Translations under genes and position numbers: made by a program
From: JBBDQZ01 sp040905705
GTDB taxonomy: Bacteria > Bacteroidota > Rhodothermia > Balneolales > Natronogracilivirgulaceae
Length of the DNA: 64,000 nucleotides
Assembly: GCA_040905705.1 (NCBI GenBank)
Contig: JBBDQZ010000057.1
Span: 23,312-87,311 of the forward strand
Direction: 5' to 3'
Notes under the pieces: generated by a model
What the model was told of the DNA's origin: nothing
The model's database searches: none
Seen by the model: only the letters and a program-made list of their open reading frames with translations
In this document: in pieces, positions 17,411 to 26,355 of the stretch
How the letters are laid out: each line of letters begins with the position of its first letter
How positions within the stretch are numbered: position 1 is the stretch's first letter

Positions 17411-18343
17411 TTAAGAATTCCCTGACAAAGGCGGGCTTAACAGGGATGCTGAAATCTTCAGCCCGGATCCTTTAATGCGATGCCACACGAGTACAGCTAT
17501 CAGGAGAGCCATCACCCCGAAAATTCCCAGAAGTCCACCTTCCGGACCGAAGCTACCCCCGGTCCAGCTGGCCGGGCCCGTATGTTCAAACTGAAGAATG
17601 GATTGTCTGAACCTCATTCCACTGACCGGGAAGCCATATACTCCACCCTGTATGAAGTTCCAGGCGAAATGAATGCCCACGGACATCCCCAATTGACCTG
17701 TCAGCACATAAGGCAGCGCCAGCATCACTCCGGCAAGTACGATCACAATGGCCCCGAAAACCGTGGCATGGGGATTACCGAGATGCAGTGCACCAAATAT
17801 CAGAGACGAAATAGCGACAGCCACACATACCGCAGCAAATTGGTTATTGGCGAAAAAAAATCCTTCCGACAGGTTTTTTAATTGGTAACCGCGCATCCAA
17901 AGCTCTTCATAGAAACCGACCATGGCCATGGTCACCAAATACCCGCTTAGAATAATCATATAATGTTGGTCCGACGACCGGTTCCAGCCAAACCCGGTAA
18001 ATTCAATCCATCCCATAAGCCATTGACATAAAACGACAAGACTCATAACCAATGCAGCCATGAAAAACCCCACTGCACAATCTCTCCACCATTGCATGTC
18101 TAATTTCAATCCAAAATCCCGTATCGGGCGTTTATCCATGATCCACCCCGTTACCCAGACAGAGAGTGTAATAGCAACGCCCCATGTCAGAATCTGAATA
18201 TTACGACCTCCAATCCAGGCTCCAAGCAATTGAAGCGGGATCAGAAATAAAAGGGTGAGTAAAATCTGAATAATCAGTCGCCATCCGGCACGCAAACGCG
18301 AATCATTGGAAACAAAAACGGAGTGAATATACTTGATCGGCAT
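17411..18343 (-). CDS. CPBP family intramembrane metalloprotease
   Basis: A 310-residue protein with about eight hydrophobic segments. The CPBP (Abi) signature is present: FYEELWMRGYQL provides the EExxxR motif, and SSLIFGALHLGNP and GIHFAWNFIQGGVYG supply the second and third metal-site motifs. Bacterial members are predicted membrane proteases, some tied to bacteriocin self-immunity; the target here is unknown. The start ATG is at 18343. About 20 nt upstream ends copy 2 of the structured repeat, so that element lies in this gene's leader. Confidence 0.85.
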   Translation of the reverse strand: MPIKYIHSVFVSNDSRLRAGWRLIIQILLTLLFLIPLQLLGAWIGGRNIQILTWGVAITLSVWVTGWIMDKRPIRDFGLKLDMQWWRDCAVGFFMAALVMSLVVLCQWLMGWIEFTGFGWNRSSDQHYMIILSGYLVTMAMVGFYEELWMRGYQLKNLSEGFFFANNQFAAVCVAVAISSLIFGALHLGNPHATVFGAIVIVLAGVMLALPYVLTGQLGMSVGIHFAWNFIQGGVYGFPVSGMRFRQSILQFEHTGPASWTGGSFGPEGGLLGIFGVMALLIAVLVWHRIKGSGLKISASLLSPPLSGNS

Positions 18344-18359
18344 AGCAAATCTGGTAACA

Positions 18360-18458
18360 TTTCATCTGTTTAAATTTTTTGTATTTATATGGTCAGATGC
18401 AATTCCATGACCGTGTTTAATCATGCACCTGCATAACAAGGCATTTGCCCGGTCATGT
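18360..18458 (-). repeat. Structured dispersed repeat, copy 2 (leader of CPBP gene)
   Basis: Read on the minus strand, P1 is CATGACCG (18457-18450) with CGGTCATG (18413-18406), all eight pairs Watson-Crick. P2 is GGC-AAAT-GCC (18449-18440). The core reads GCAGGTGCATGATTAAA. P3 is CATCTG (18399-18394) with CAGATG (18368-18363), followed by AAAT. Every stem differs in sequence from copy 1 yet still pairs. Confidence 0.75.
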
Positions 18459-18564
18459 CCATTTCATGTATCTTATCCGCTGAAATACCGGTATCGATCA
18501 TGTAGAATAACAGAAACTGAAGCATTACAATCAGAAAACCGAATTTGAAACGGAACTAACCATT

Positions 18565-19242
18565 ATGTGCGGTAGATATACGCTTTATTCGAACAAAAAA
18601 GCAATAGAAAATCAATTTGATGTGGAAATACCGGATGATATGCTGTTAACACCCCGCTATAATATTACGCCGGGATCCAATACTCCGGTTGTTTTAACCG
18701 AGGGTACAAGTGACCGAATTATTAATACTTTGAAATGGGGGCTGACCATTTCAGAAAATGAAAAGCGAACGGGAACATCAAGCCGAACACAAATAGACGA
18801 TCAATCCCTTTTTCAAAATTCCGTTCTTCGAAAACTTTTCCAAAGGAGGCGATGTATTATTCCCGCAAACGGATTCTACGAATGGAAAGATTTTGGCGAT
18901 CATAAACTCCCTTTTTATATCCGGTTGCTGGATCAGGAGATATTCGGAATGGCCGGGATTTACGATATTTCCATTGACAAAAATGGTAACAAAGTGAAAA
19001 CGTTTGCCATTCTGACAACCACGGCCAATGCGCTCATCCAGCCTCTCCATGAGCAGATGCCGGTTATCCTGTTGAAAAAGGATTACACATACTGGCTCGA
19101 TCCGGTTCAATCACAATCTGAACCGATATCCTCTCTACTCCAACCGTATCCCACTGAATACATGTCGGCTTTCAAAGTAAGTTCAGACGTCAATAATCCT
19201 GAACTTGACCAACCTGAACTGATCAATCCGAAACTTCGGTAG
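18565..19242 (+). CDS. SOS response-associated peptidase family protein (SRAP, YedK/HMCES-like)
   Basis: A 225-residue SRAP protein. After removal of Met1 the catalytic Cys2 of MCGRYTLY becomes the N-terminus. Other signatures are PRYNITPGSNTPVV, CIIPANGFYEWK and HEQMPVILLKKD, with the conserved His. SRAP proteins crosslink to abasic sites in single-stranded DNA and shield them during replication. The usual NARAET motif is here SRTQIDD, so the conserved Asn is changed. The gene stands alone, divergent from the CPBP gene; structured repeat copy 2 occupies the space between them. Confidence 0.92.
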   Translation: MCGRYTLYSNKKAIENQFDVEIPDDMLLTPRYNITPGSNTPVVLTEGTSDRIINTLKWGLTISENEKRTGTSSRTQIDDQSLFQNSVLRKLFQRRRCIIPANGFYEWKDFGDHKLPFYIRLLDQEIFGMAGIYDISIDKNGNKVKTFAILTTTANALIQPLHEQMPVILLKKDYTYWLDPVQSQSEPISSLLQPYPTEYMSAFKVSSDVNNPELDQPELINPKLR

Positions 19243-19362
19243 CCGGGCAGAATGACACGGCTCCCTCCGATATATGATTAATACGCGCTCCACGCTCGTA
19301 TGATGCGATGGATCGTACCGTGAGTTCTCCAGCCAGACTCTATACACTCACCTGTGCGTACA

Positions 19363-19761
19363 TCAATCTTCCGGAACCGGAAGGGGAACATTACCCTCTG
19401 GCATATCCTGCTCTTCCTGTTGCTGTTGAGGCAGTGCAGGTGACGTTTGAGCAGGGGTATCAAAATTATCCTGCGTCTGTGCGGGGAGGCTTTGTTCCTG
19501 AATGGTACTTTGTGTGACCGTATCCTGATCAATAAAAAAGTTGGCCAGCACGCACAGGCTCAGGAACAGGCCTGCAAGGATCGAGGTGGCCCTGGAGAGA
19601 AAATCCGCTGTGCGCCGGGCGCCCATCATATTGCCTCCGCCACCCATTCCACCTGCGATACCACCGGAAAGGCCTTGCCCCTGTCCGCTTTGAAGCAGCA
19701 CAACAAAAACCAGCAAGACGGATATGATGGTGATAAGTATGATTGAGAGGGTATAAAGCAT
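19363..19761 (-). CDS. secG: Preprotein translocase subunit SecG
   Basis: A 132-residue protein with two membrane helices (about residues 3-22 and 55-75) around the conserved SGQGQGLSGGIAGGMGG loop and RTADFLSRATSILAGLF, the SecG signature. It stabilises the SecYEG channel and helps SecA-driven export. The C-terminal 50 residues are a Gln/Pro/Glu-rich tail, longer than in enterobacteria, as is common in Bacteroidota-type SecG. It stands alone, divergent from the MscS-like gene. Confidence 0.93.
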   Translation of the reverse strand: MLYTLSIILITIISVLLVFVVLLQSGQGQGLSGGIAGGMGGGGNMMGARRTADFLSRATSILAGLFLSLCVLANFFIDQDTVTQSTIQEQSLPAQTQDNFDTPAQTSPALPQQQQEEQDMPEGNVPLPVPED

Positions 19762-19853
19762 AATATTATAACTACTTTTGACTTGGTAAGAATTGTAAAT
19801 TACTTAATTATTCATTCATTTCAAACATTTAACGGTTGCAAACCATCCGGATT

Positions 19854-20849
19854 ATGTCACAGGAAAACATTGATATCTACAACCGTATTACTGGAAATAT
19901 CGCTGATCTGACCGATCTGAGCCATACCTTTATGCATAATCTGATTTCCACCCTTTTGGTCATTTTTGCACTATGGCTGATCCGGTTGATCATCCTGCGC
20001 TTTGTATACCGGCATTCATCGGATCCGGAATTGCACTACAAGTGGCGAAAATACCTCTCCCGAGTACTGTTTTTTATCGCATTTCTGATTTTGGCCCGGA
20101 CCTGGTTCGATGGATTTCAATCTATAGCTACCTTTTTGGGATTGCTTTCAGCGGGTATTGTTATCGCATTGAAAGATTCGGTGGCTGATTTGGCTGGATG
20201 GATTTTCCTGTTGTGGCGCAAACCGTTCGAGATCGGAGACCGCATTGAAATTGCCGGAGTGAGCGGAGATGTGATCGATCTGCGAATCTTTAAATTCAGC
20301 GTGATAGAAATTGGCAACTGGGTGGACGCGGACCAGAGCACCGGCCGGGTGATACACATTCCAAACCACAAAATTTTTACCGAGAATATCGCCAATTTTA
20401 CAGCGGACTTTCAGTTCATATGGAACGAACTGCAGGTACGGATCAGCTTCGAAAGCAACTGGAAAAAAGCCAAAGAGTTGTTACAAAAGATCGCCGACCG
20501 ACACTCAGTCAATATTTCCACCGAGGCCAAACAGCAACTTCGCAAAGCTGCCCGATCCTATTTGATCACGTATCGTACCCTGACTCCTACGGTATATACG
20601 GATGTCAAGGATTTCGGAATTGTACTGAACATTCGGTATTTGACCAACCCCCGGACCCGGCGCGGAACCGAACAGCAGATATGGGAGGATGTTCTCTCTG
20701 AATTGGATCAACACGACGATATTGCATTTGCTTATCCGACCATCCGCTATTACGATCATGCCCGGGAAGGGCGATCAGGGACCCCTGTGAGCTACAGGGG
20801 TGGTGGAAAACCATCGGATATCAGCCGAAGTGAAGATACGGACAGCTGA
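19854..20849 (+). CDS. Mechanosensitive ion channel (MscS family)
   Basis: A protein of about 331 residues with N-terminal helices, the pore-lining helix and beta domain of MscS (ATFLGLLSAGIVIALKDSVADLAGWIFLLWRKPFEIGDRIEIAGVSGDV), and a C-terminal alpha/beta domain. It opens under membrane tension to release solutes during osmotic downshock, which suits an organism that makes betaine. I choose ATG 19854 over the TTG at 19836. The C-terminal 25 residues are hydrophilic. The rRNA methyltransferase gene begins 11 bp after the stop. Confidence 0.9.
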   Translation: MSQENIDIYNRITGNIADLTDLSHTFMHNLISTLLVIFALWLIRLIILRFVYRHSSDPELHYKWRKYLSRVLFFIAFLILARTWFDGFQSIATFLGLLSAGIVIALKDSVADLAGWIFLLWRKPFEIGDRIEIAGVSGDVIDLRIFKFSVIEIGNWVDADQSTGRVIHIPNHKIFTENIANFTADFQFIWNELQVRISFESNWKKAKELLQKIADRHSVNISTEAKQQLRKAARSYLITYRTLTPTVYTDVKDFGIVLNIRYLTNPRTRRGTEQQIWEDVLSELDQHDDIAFAYPTIRYYDHAREGRSGTPVSYRGGGKPSDISRSEDTDS

Positions 20850-20860
20850 AATACAACATC

Positions 20861-22411
20861 ATGATCACCGTCGAAAAAAAACATTCCGGACAAACCCCTT
20901 TCCCTGACGCTTTTGTTCATCGCATTCGAGATCAATTCCCGGGCGAACATCACCCCTTTCTTGCAGCCCTGGAACATCCTCCGGAAACTTCTATCCGGAT
21001 CAATCCGTACAAACAGGCACTTTTGAGTGATCCGTCGGTTTCACCGGCAAATCCGGAGCTCAATACCTCTTCCATACCCTGGTCCATAAACGGATGGTTG
21101 CTCCGGGATCGACCGGCTTTTACTTTGGACCCCTTGTTCCATGCCGGATACTACTATGTACAAGAGGCGAGTTCCATGTTTCTGGAGCATGTTTTATCTC
21201 AACCCGTGTTGCGGGATCATTGTGAAGTTGTGCTTGATGCATGTGCAGCGCCCGGTGGAAAAACCACACTCATTGCCGCACTGTTCCCTGATTCCCTGGT
21301 AGTGGCCAACGAGGTGATTCGCTCGCGTGTTCCCGCACTACGGGAAAACGTCATAAAATGGGGAACCGGTAACATGGCCATCACACAAAGCGAGCCTTCC
21401 CGGATCGCCCGGTCAACTGATTTTTTTGATTTGGCTCTTGTGGATGCTCCCTGTTCCGGTGAAGGGCTGTTCCGCAAAAATCCGGTATCACGGGGGGAGT
21501 GGTCTGAAGAAAACGCCAGGCACTGCGCATTGAGGCAGCGATCCATTCTCATGGATATCTGGCAAACGATTCGTCCGGGAGGACATTTAGTCTATACTAC
21601 ATGCACCTTCAATCCCGAAGAAAATGAACGAAACGTAGCATGGTTGCTTGACAAAACTGCCGCATCTTGCCTGAAAATACCGCTGGAAAGCCACCGTCAC
21701 CAGCATTTGCACATGATTCAGGAAGTAGAAGAAGGGCCGGTGACAGGGTACGGATTTTATCCGCATCGCACTCCAGGGGAAGGCTTTTTTCTCTCTGTTA
21801 TTCAAAAGCCCTATCCCATAGCAACCAAAAACACCGGGGGCCGTACAAACACACCCCTGGAGACCGGTCCGGCCGGTGAAATTAAGCGTGTTCATCGGAG
21901 AAGCCCTCGGCCTCAGCACATCTCGGAACCCGACCCTTCCATCATACAAAAACTGGATCCCTGGTTTACCAAATCACCCGTCACGGCATCCACAGAATCG
22001 GGTGAAACAAACCCTGCAGGCCGACCCGGCACCTCCTCTTTCGGCTGGTTTCAAATCCGGGACCGTGTTCACCGCATCCGTTTGCAACATCTTGGATTCC
22101 TGCATTCCCTTTCATCCCACCTGAACATCCTTTATTCCGGAACGGAAGTTGCAAAAGTAATCCGGGACGAAATACGCCCGGTACCGGCGGCAGCACTGGA
22201 TATCCATTTGAATAAAAGGAACTTCCCGTGTTTTGACTGCACCCGTGATGAGGCTCTCTGTTTTTTGCGCAGGGAAAGCCTTACCGTACCGGACGATACT
22301 CCAAAAGGCTGGCTGTTGGTCATATATAAAGGTTTGCCCCTGGGCTGGATCAAGAATATCGGGCACCGGACAAATAACTATCATCCCAAAGCGTGGCGGA
22401 TTCGCTCGTAA
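20861..22411 (+). CDS. RNA cytosine-C5 methyltransferase (RsmF/NSUN type)
   Basis: A 516-residue SAM-dependent RNA methyltransferase. The SAM site LDACAAPGGKTTLIAALF is near residues 127-144. The two catalytic Cys motifs are VDAPCSGEGLFRKNP and YTTCTFNPEENERNVAWLL. A C-terminal PUA-like domain (HLNILYSGTEVAKVIRDEIRPVPAAALD and the WLLVIYKGLPLGWIKN end) matches the RsmF/YebU branch, which modifies 16S rRNA or tRNA. It lies 11 bp after the mechanosensitive channel gene, in the same orientation. Confidence 0.9.
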   Translation: MITVEKKHSGQTPFPDAFVHRIRDQFPGEHHPFLAALEHPPETSIRINPYKQALLSDPSVSPANPELNTSSIPWSINGWLLRDRPAFTLDPLFHAGYYYVQEASSMFLEHVLSQPVLRDHCEVVLDACAAPGGKTTLIAALFPDSLVVANEVIRSRVPALRENVIKWGTGNMAITQSEPSRIARSTDFFDLALVDAPCSGEGLFRKNPVSRGEWSEENARHCALRQRSILMDIWQTIRPGGHLVYTTCTFNPEENERNVAWLLDKTAASCLKIPLESHRHQHLHMIQEVEEGPVTGYGFYPHRTPGEGFFLSVIQKPYPIATKNTGGRTNTPLETGPAGEIKRVHRRSPRPQHISEPDPSIIQKLDPWFTKSPVTASTESGETNPAGRPGTSSFGWFQIRDRVHRIRLQHLGFLHSLSSHLNILYSGTEVAKVIRDEIRPVPAAALDIHLNKRNFPCFDCTRDEALCFLRRESLTVPDDTPKGWLLVIYKGLPLGWIKNIGHRTNNYHPKAWRIRS

Positions 22412-22592
22412 TTGCTACGGCTCTCAATCATTGATGATACTCTATATGGATAGACCCGCGTGTGGTTCACGCACGGTGATTGCGACACGGTGATTGCAGC
22501 TATTTTTTACTCAAACAACACCGGGTATCCGTGAATGAAGGAGATCAGAGAAATCCGTACCTTATTGGGATACCCAATGATCCATTCAATCT

Positions 22593-23957
22593 ATGCGAAC
22601 TCGTATTCCCCATATCTATGTAGACACGCTCGGCTGTTCAAAGAACCAGGTCGATTCAGAGGTGTTTATCGCCCAGGCGAAAGCCAACGAATTCAAAATT
22701 GTCAACAATCTTGACGAGGCCGATGTCCTGGTCATTAATACCTGCGGATTTATTGAAGACGCCAAAAAGGAGTCCATTGACCATATAATGGAAGGGATAG
22801 CACTGAAAGAACAGGGCAAACTGGACCGGCTTCTGGTCATGGGGTGTCTTTCGGATCGCTACATGAACGATCTGAAATCGGACATCCCGGAAGTAGACCA
22901 ATATTTTGGGAGCAGCCACACTTCGCTTCCCCAAGTGTTACAGGAATTAGGCGGACGTTATCGAAAAGAACTTGTCGGGGAACGGATGCTGACCAACCCA
23001 TCGCACTATGCCTATCTGAAAATATCCGAGGGGTGTGACCATACCTGCTCGTTTTGTGCTATTCCCATCATGCGAGGCGGGCATGTATCACGCCCGGTGG
23101 AAGAACTGGTTTCAGAGGCACAAAAACTTAAATCAAAAGGCGTTCGGGAGTTGATCCTGATCGGGCAGGATCTGACCTGGTACGGGTTGGATCTGTATGG
23201 GAAGCGAATCCTTTCCGATTTACTCAAACGGCTATCGGATATCGGTTTCGACTGGATCCGCCTTCAATACGCTTATCCTGCCAAATTCCCGATGGATATC
23301 CTGCCGGTAATCCGGGAACGCGATAATATATGCAACTACCTCGATATGCCGGTGCAGCACTGCCATACCGAAATTCTCAAATCGATGCGGCGCGGGTTAA
23401 GCGGAAACAGCTTGCGCGAGTTGCTGCATCACATTCGTGATGAAGTACCGGGCATCCGGCTGCGAACAACGCTCATTGTCGGATATCCTACCGAATCCCG
23501 TGCATATTTCGAAGAGCTGCTTGATTTTGTACGGGAGTTTCGTTTTGAGCGCCTCGGCTGTTTTGCCTATTCACAGGAAGAGGCAACCATCGCCTGGGAC
23601 CTGGGTGATCCCGTTCCGGGCGCGGAGAAACAGCGACGAGTACAGGAATTAATGGCACTTCAGGAGACCATATCGCGAGAGCACAATGAGGCATTGATCG
23701 GCCAGGTGCTGCCGGTCATGATCGATCGTATAGAGAACGGAACGGCATACGGCCGCACCGAATGGGACACTCCGGAAGTCGATAATGAAGTGATCATTCA
23801 ACAGGCGATGAATGGGTTCCATCCCCATGAATTACACGGCGGCTCACTTTATGATGTTCACATAACAGATGCAGAAGCGTTTGACCTTTTTGGCACTATA
23901 GCTTCTATCAGGAAAGATGCAGACCGGGTTAAAACGCAAACCCTGCAGAGATTGTAA
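22593..23957 (+). CDS. rimO: Ribosomal protein S12 methylthiotransferase RimO
   Basis: A 454-residue radical-SAM methylthiotransferase that adds a methylthio group to an Asp of ribosomal protein S12. The N-terminal domain carries three cluster Cys (TLGCSKNQVDSE, NTCGFIEDAKKESID, MGCLSDRY). The radical-SAM motif CDHTCSFC lies near residue 148. A TRAM domain forms the C-terminus. IYVDTLGCSKN and the ISEGCDHTCSFCAIP context distinguish RimO from MiaB. Its 3' end overlaps the convergent barrel gene by 29 bp. Confidence 0.96.
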   Translation: MRTRIPHIYVDTLGCSKNQVDSEVFIAQAKANEFKIVNNLDEADVLVINTCGFIEDAKKESIDHIMEGIALKEQGKLDRLLVMGCLSDRYMNDLKSDIPEVDQYFGSSHTSLPQVLQELGGRYRKELVGERMLTNPSHYAYLKISEGCDHTCSFCAIPIMRGGHVSRPVEELVSEAQKLKSKGVRELILIGQDLTWYGLDLYGKRILSDLLKRLSDIGFDWIRLQYAYPAKFPMDILPVIRERDNICNYLDMPVQHCHTEILKSMRRGLSGNSLRELLHHIRDEVPGIRLRTTLIVGYPTESRAYFEELLDFVREFRFERLGCFAYSQEEATIAWDLGDPVPGAEKQRRVQELMALQETISREHNEALIGQVLPVMIDRIENGTAYGRTEWDTPEVDNEVIIQQAMNGFHPHELHGGSLYDVHITDAEAFDLFGTIASIRKDADRVKTQTLQRL

Positions 23958-24582
23958 TCATTCGGTTTTTCTCGCCATTATCATAATCCTCCTGAAAAAC
24001 CGGTTCCAGGCCCGTGGTGAATCGTGCATCGAGATAGATCGACAATAACAACAAATGCACCTCCGTCCCGATTCCGACAACCGCTCCGAATTCCCGGTCG
24101 TTCAAGCGTTCTGTTATATCCGTAGCATCATCGCGCTCCGATTCATAGGAAGAGTCCATTAAAAAGCCGAGATAAGGCCCGGCATACAGATGGGGGTCCA
24201 TCGGCCCGGGCATAGGCAGATATAATTTCATCAACACCGGAATCTGCAGATAATCGATTTTCAGCGGTTCTTCATGTTGTTCGACAGTTGAAAATGGTCC
24301 ATTTAATAAATCTTCCTCATCAACATCCACCCGGTAGACGGTTCCAATCCGGGAATACAGAATCTCCGGCTGAATGCCTACCGGTGAGAGCGGAGGGCTG
24401 ATATTCAAAAAAGCACCCACATGAAATCCCTTCAGATAATCCGTGTTTTCCGTATTGGAAAGTGTGGCTAAATTGGCTCCGCCTTTCACACCGCCATCAA
24501 AAAACTGTGCCTGTACCGGCCACGCCGATAGTATCGCGATACCGTACAGTGTCAAGCCAAATATCTTCTTAAACGTATTCAT
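23929..24582 (-). CDS. Outer-membrane beta-barrel protein (PorT-like)
   Basis: A 217-residue secreted protein. The signal peptide ends at VQAQ (about residue 25). The rest has alternating hydrophobic strands, a GVKGGANLATL opening and a C-terminal ITISAGFAF with terminal Phe, the usual outer-membrane barrel signal. It resembles small eight-stranded PorT/OmpA-like barrels in Bacteroidota. No specific function can be assigned. It is 25 bp upstream of nothing on its own strand except mnmE behind it (mnmE ends at 24608), so the two may be co-transcribed; it converges with and overlaps rimO. Confidence 0.8.
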   Translation of the reverse strand: MNTFKKIFGLTLYGIAILSAWPVQAQFFDGGVKGGANLATLSNTENTDYLKGFHVGAFLNISPPLSPVGIQPEILYSRIGTVYRVDVDEEDLLNGPFSTVEQHEEPLKIDYLQIPVLMKLYLPMPGPMDPHLYAGPYLGFLMDSSYESERDDATDITERLNDREFGAVVGIGTEVHLLLLSIYLDARFTTGLEPVFQEDYDNGEKNRMITISAGFAF

Positions 24583-24607
24583 ATCTTTTCAATAAGATAA
24601 TGCGTCT

Positions 24608-26080
24608 TCATTTACCGATACAAAACCGCGAGAAAATACTCTCAAGTAGATCTTCAGTAGTAATTTCGCCCGTAATTGTGCCCAGTTCGTTGAGTGCCGC
24701 ACGCAGATCAATAGCAAGAAAGTCGCCTGTCATGCCCTCCTGCAAGGCATTAAGCGCTTCGCGCATATGATGACGTGCCTTCTCGAGCGCATCCCGGTGC
24801 CTGCTTGATGTGACCAGCAGCTTCCCGGTGTCAATTTCACGATTCTTCAGAACTTCCGATCGCATTCGCTTTTTCATCTCCTCCAAACCGGTTCCCTCTT
24901 TGGCAGAGATCAACAGATCGTATCCGCTATCCGGACCGGCTTGTCCGGGCGCGGATGTTTTTTTTAATTGTTCCGAACCTTTCGTTGGCCCGGCAACCAA
25001 ATCTATTTTCGTACCCACAATGAGCAACACTTTCCTTTCCGAACTCTGTCTGATGCGTTCCAGCAACTGCACTTCTTCCTCATCCTGTGGTTGGGATACA
25101 TCTTTGAGATAGATAATCAGGTCGGCATTGGCAATCGCCGATTCCGACCTCCGGACTCCTTCCGATTCAATCTCATCCACAGTCTCTCTCAAACCGGCCG
25201 TATCAATTAACGTGAACATCAGGCCATCATAGCTCCAATCGGCATCAATCACATCCCTGGTCGTGCCCGCTGTAGCCGAAACAATGGCCCGGTCTTTCCC
25301 CATAAGCGTATTCAGCAGTGTTGATTTACCGGCATTCGGCCGGCCAATGAAAACGGTCTGCACTCCGTATTTTACCAACCGGCCCGATTCATATGTATCC
25401 AATAACCGGCCGATTTCCGCATCCACATCCTGCAACAGCTTCTCCAATTCCGCTTTGTTCGCAAATTCCACATCCTCTTCGATGAAATCGAGCTCGAGCT
25501 CTACCATGGCCGTTGCATCGATAACCCTTTGACGGAAAGCCATAACATGCCGGCCTAATGCCCCCTCCAGTTGTTGCGTCGCCGCTTCCACCGCTTTGCG
25601 GCTCCGGGCGTGAATCAGATCCGCCACCGCTTCAGCTTGTGACAACTCCATTTTGCCGTTCAGAAACGCCCGCTGTGTAAATTCTCCGGGTTCCGCATGA
25701 CGCACCCCCTGTCGCAGAATCGTTTCGAGCACTTCCTGAGTCACCAAAACCCCGCCGTGACATGATACTTCCACGATATCTTCACCTGTATATGAACCGG
25801 GAGAACGAAACAGTGTTGCAACCACTTCATCGACAACGCGATTTCCATCGATGATTCGTCCGAAATGTGCGGTGTGGGTAGATTGGGCGGAGAGCTCTTT
25901 TCCACGAAACACTCCGGACACCTTTTCGATAGCATCTTTCCCCGAAACCCGGATTACCGCAATACCTGCTTCCCCCACAGCGGTGGCAATAGCGGCTATA
26001 GCCGGTTTTTGATTTACCTCTGCAGACCCGGAACCTTTGGATTTATAGGGCGGTTTTTTGCTGTTTTGCAAATTCTTCAC
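24608..26080 (-). CDS. mnmE: tRNA modification GTPase MnmE
   Basis: A 490-residue protein with an N-terminal folate-binding domain (AIAAIATAVGEAGIAVIRVSG), a helical domain, an inserted G domain (G1 GRPNAGKST near residue 241, G2 TAGTTRD, G3 DTAGLRET) and the C-terminal FCIGK with the essential Cys. With MnmG it makes cmnm5 modifications at the wobble uridine of some tRNAs. The start is GTG (26078-26080); about 25 residues precede the usual family start, so initiation slightly further in is possible. No mnmG here. Confidence 0.95.
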   Translation of the reverse strand: MKNLQNSKKPPYKSKGSGSAEVNQKPAIAAIATAVGEAGIAVIRVSGKDAIEKVSGVFRGKELSAQSTHTAHFGRIIDGNRVVDEVVATLFRSPGSYTGEDIVEVSCHGGVLVTQEVLETILRQGVRHAEPGEFTQRAFLNGKMELSQAEAVADLIHARSRKAVEAATQQLEGALGRHVMAFRQRVIDATAMVELELDFIEEDVEFANKAELEKLLQDVDAEIGRLLDTYESGRLVKYGVQTVFIGRPNAGKSTLLNTLMGKDRAIVSATAGTTRDVIDADWSYDGLMFTLIDTAGLRETVDEIESEGVRRSESAIANADLIIYLKDVSQPQDEEEVQLLERIRQSSERKVLLIVGTKIDLVAGPTKGSEQLKKTSAPGQAGPDSGYDLLISAKEGTGLEEMKKRMRSEVLKNREIDTGKLLVTSSRHRDALEKARHHMREALNALQEGMTGDFLAIDLRAALNELGTITGEITTEDLLESIFSRFCIGK

Positions 26081-26355
26081 ATAATTTACCGTTTTGTGTC
26101 AAATCAACTCCATCATCTGGAAATGCGGTATATGTACATCCCGAAGGTATCTTCGCTCCAGTACTTGTAATCGATTTCATCCCCTGAAAATACAAAACCT
26201 GCTCATCCCAATCGATACCACATCCGTTGATCCACACAACACTTCCCATACTTGTGAATAAACACACATTAAAGTATTATCCCCGATTAACAGGGTTTAA
26301 TATGCAAACGCCGGTGCCCATTTAATCAAACCGGCTCAGAACACGGAGGCTTGCT
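26081..26355. other. Intergenic region between mnmE and the symporter gene
   Basis: Divergent promoter region. A 74-codon frame on the minus strand (26043-26267) overlaps the mnmE start but resembles no family I know, so I do not call it a gene. GGAGG at 26345-26349 is a clear Shine-Dalgarno site placed 6 nt before TTG 26356 and decides the symporter start. Confidence 0.5.

Noticed and set aside
19243..19362. tRNA gene beside secG
   Set aside because: A tRNA often follows secG in other bacteria, but no T-loop (GTTCRANYC) or acceptor stem could be found here.
22463..22500. Short direct repeat CACGGTGATTGC, twice, before rimO
   Set aside because: Only two copies 17 bp apart; too little to claim a site.
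26043..26267. 74-codon minus-strand frame overlapping the mnmE start
   Set aside because: Composition is protein-like and it may be a gene remnant, but I can name no domain and it overlaps mnmE; not enough to call.
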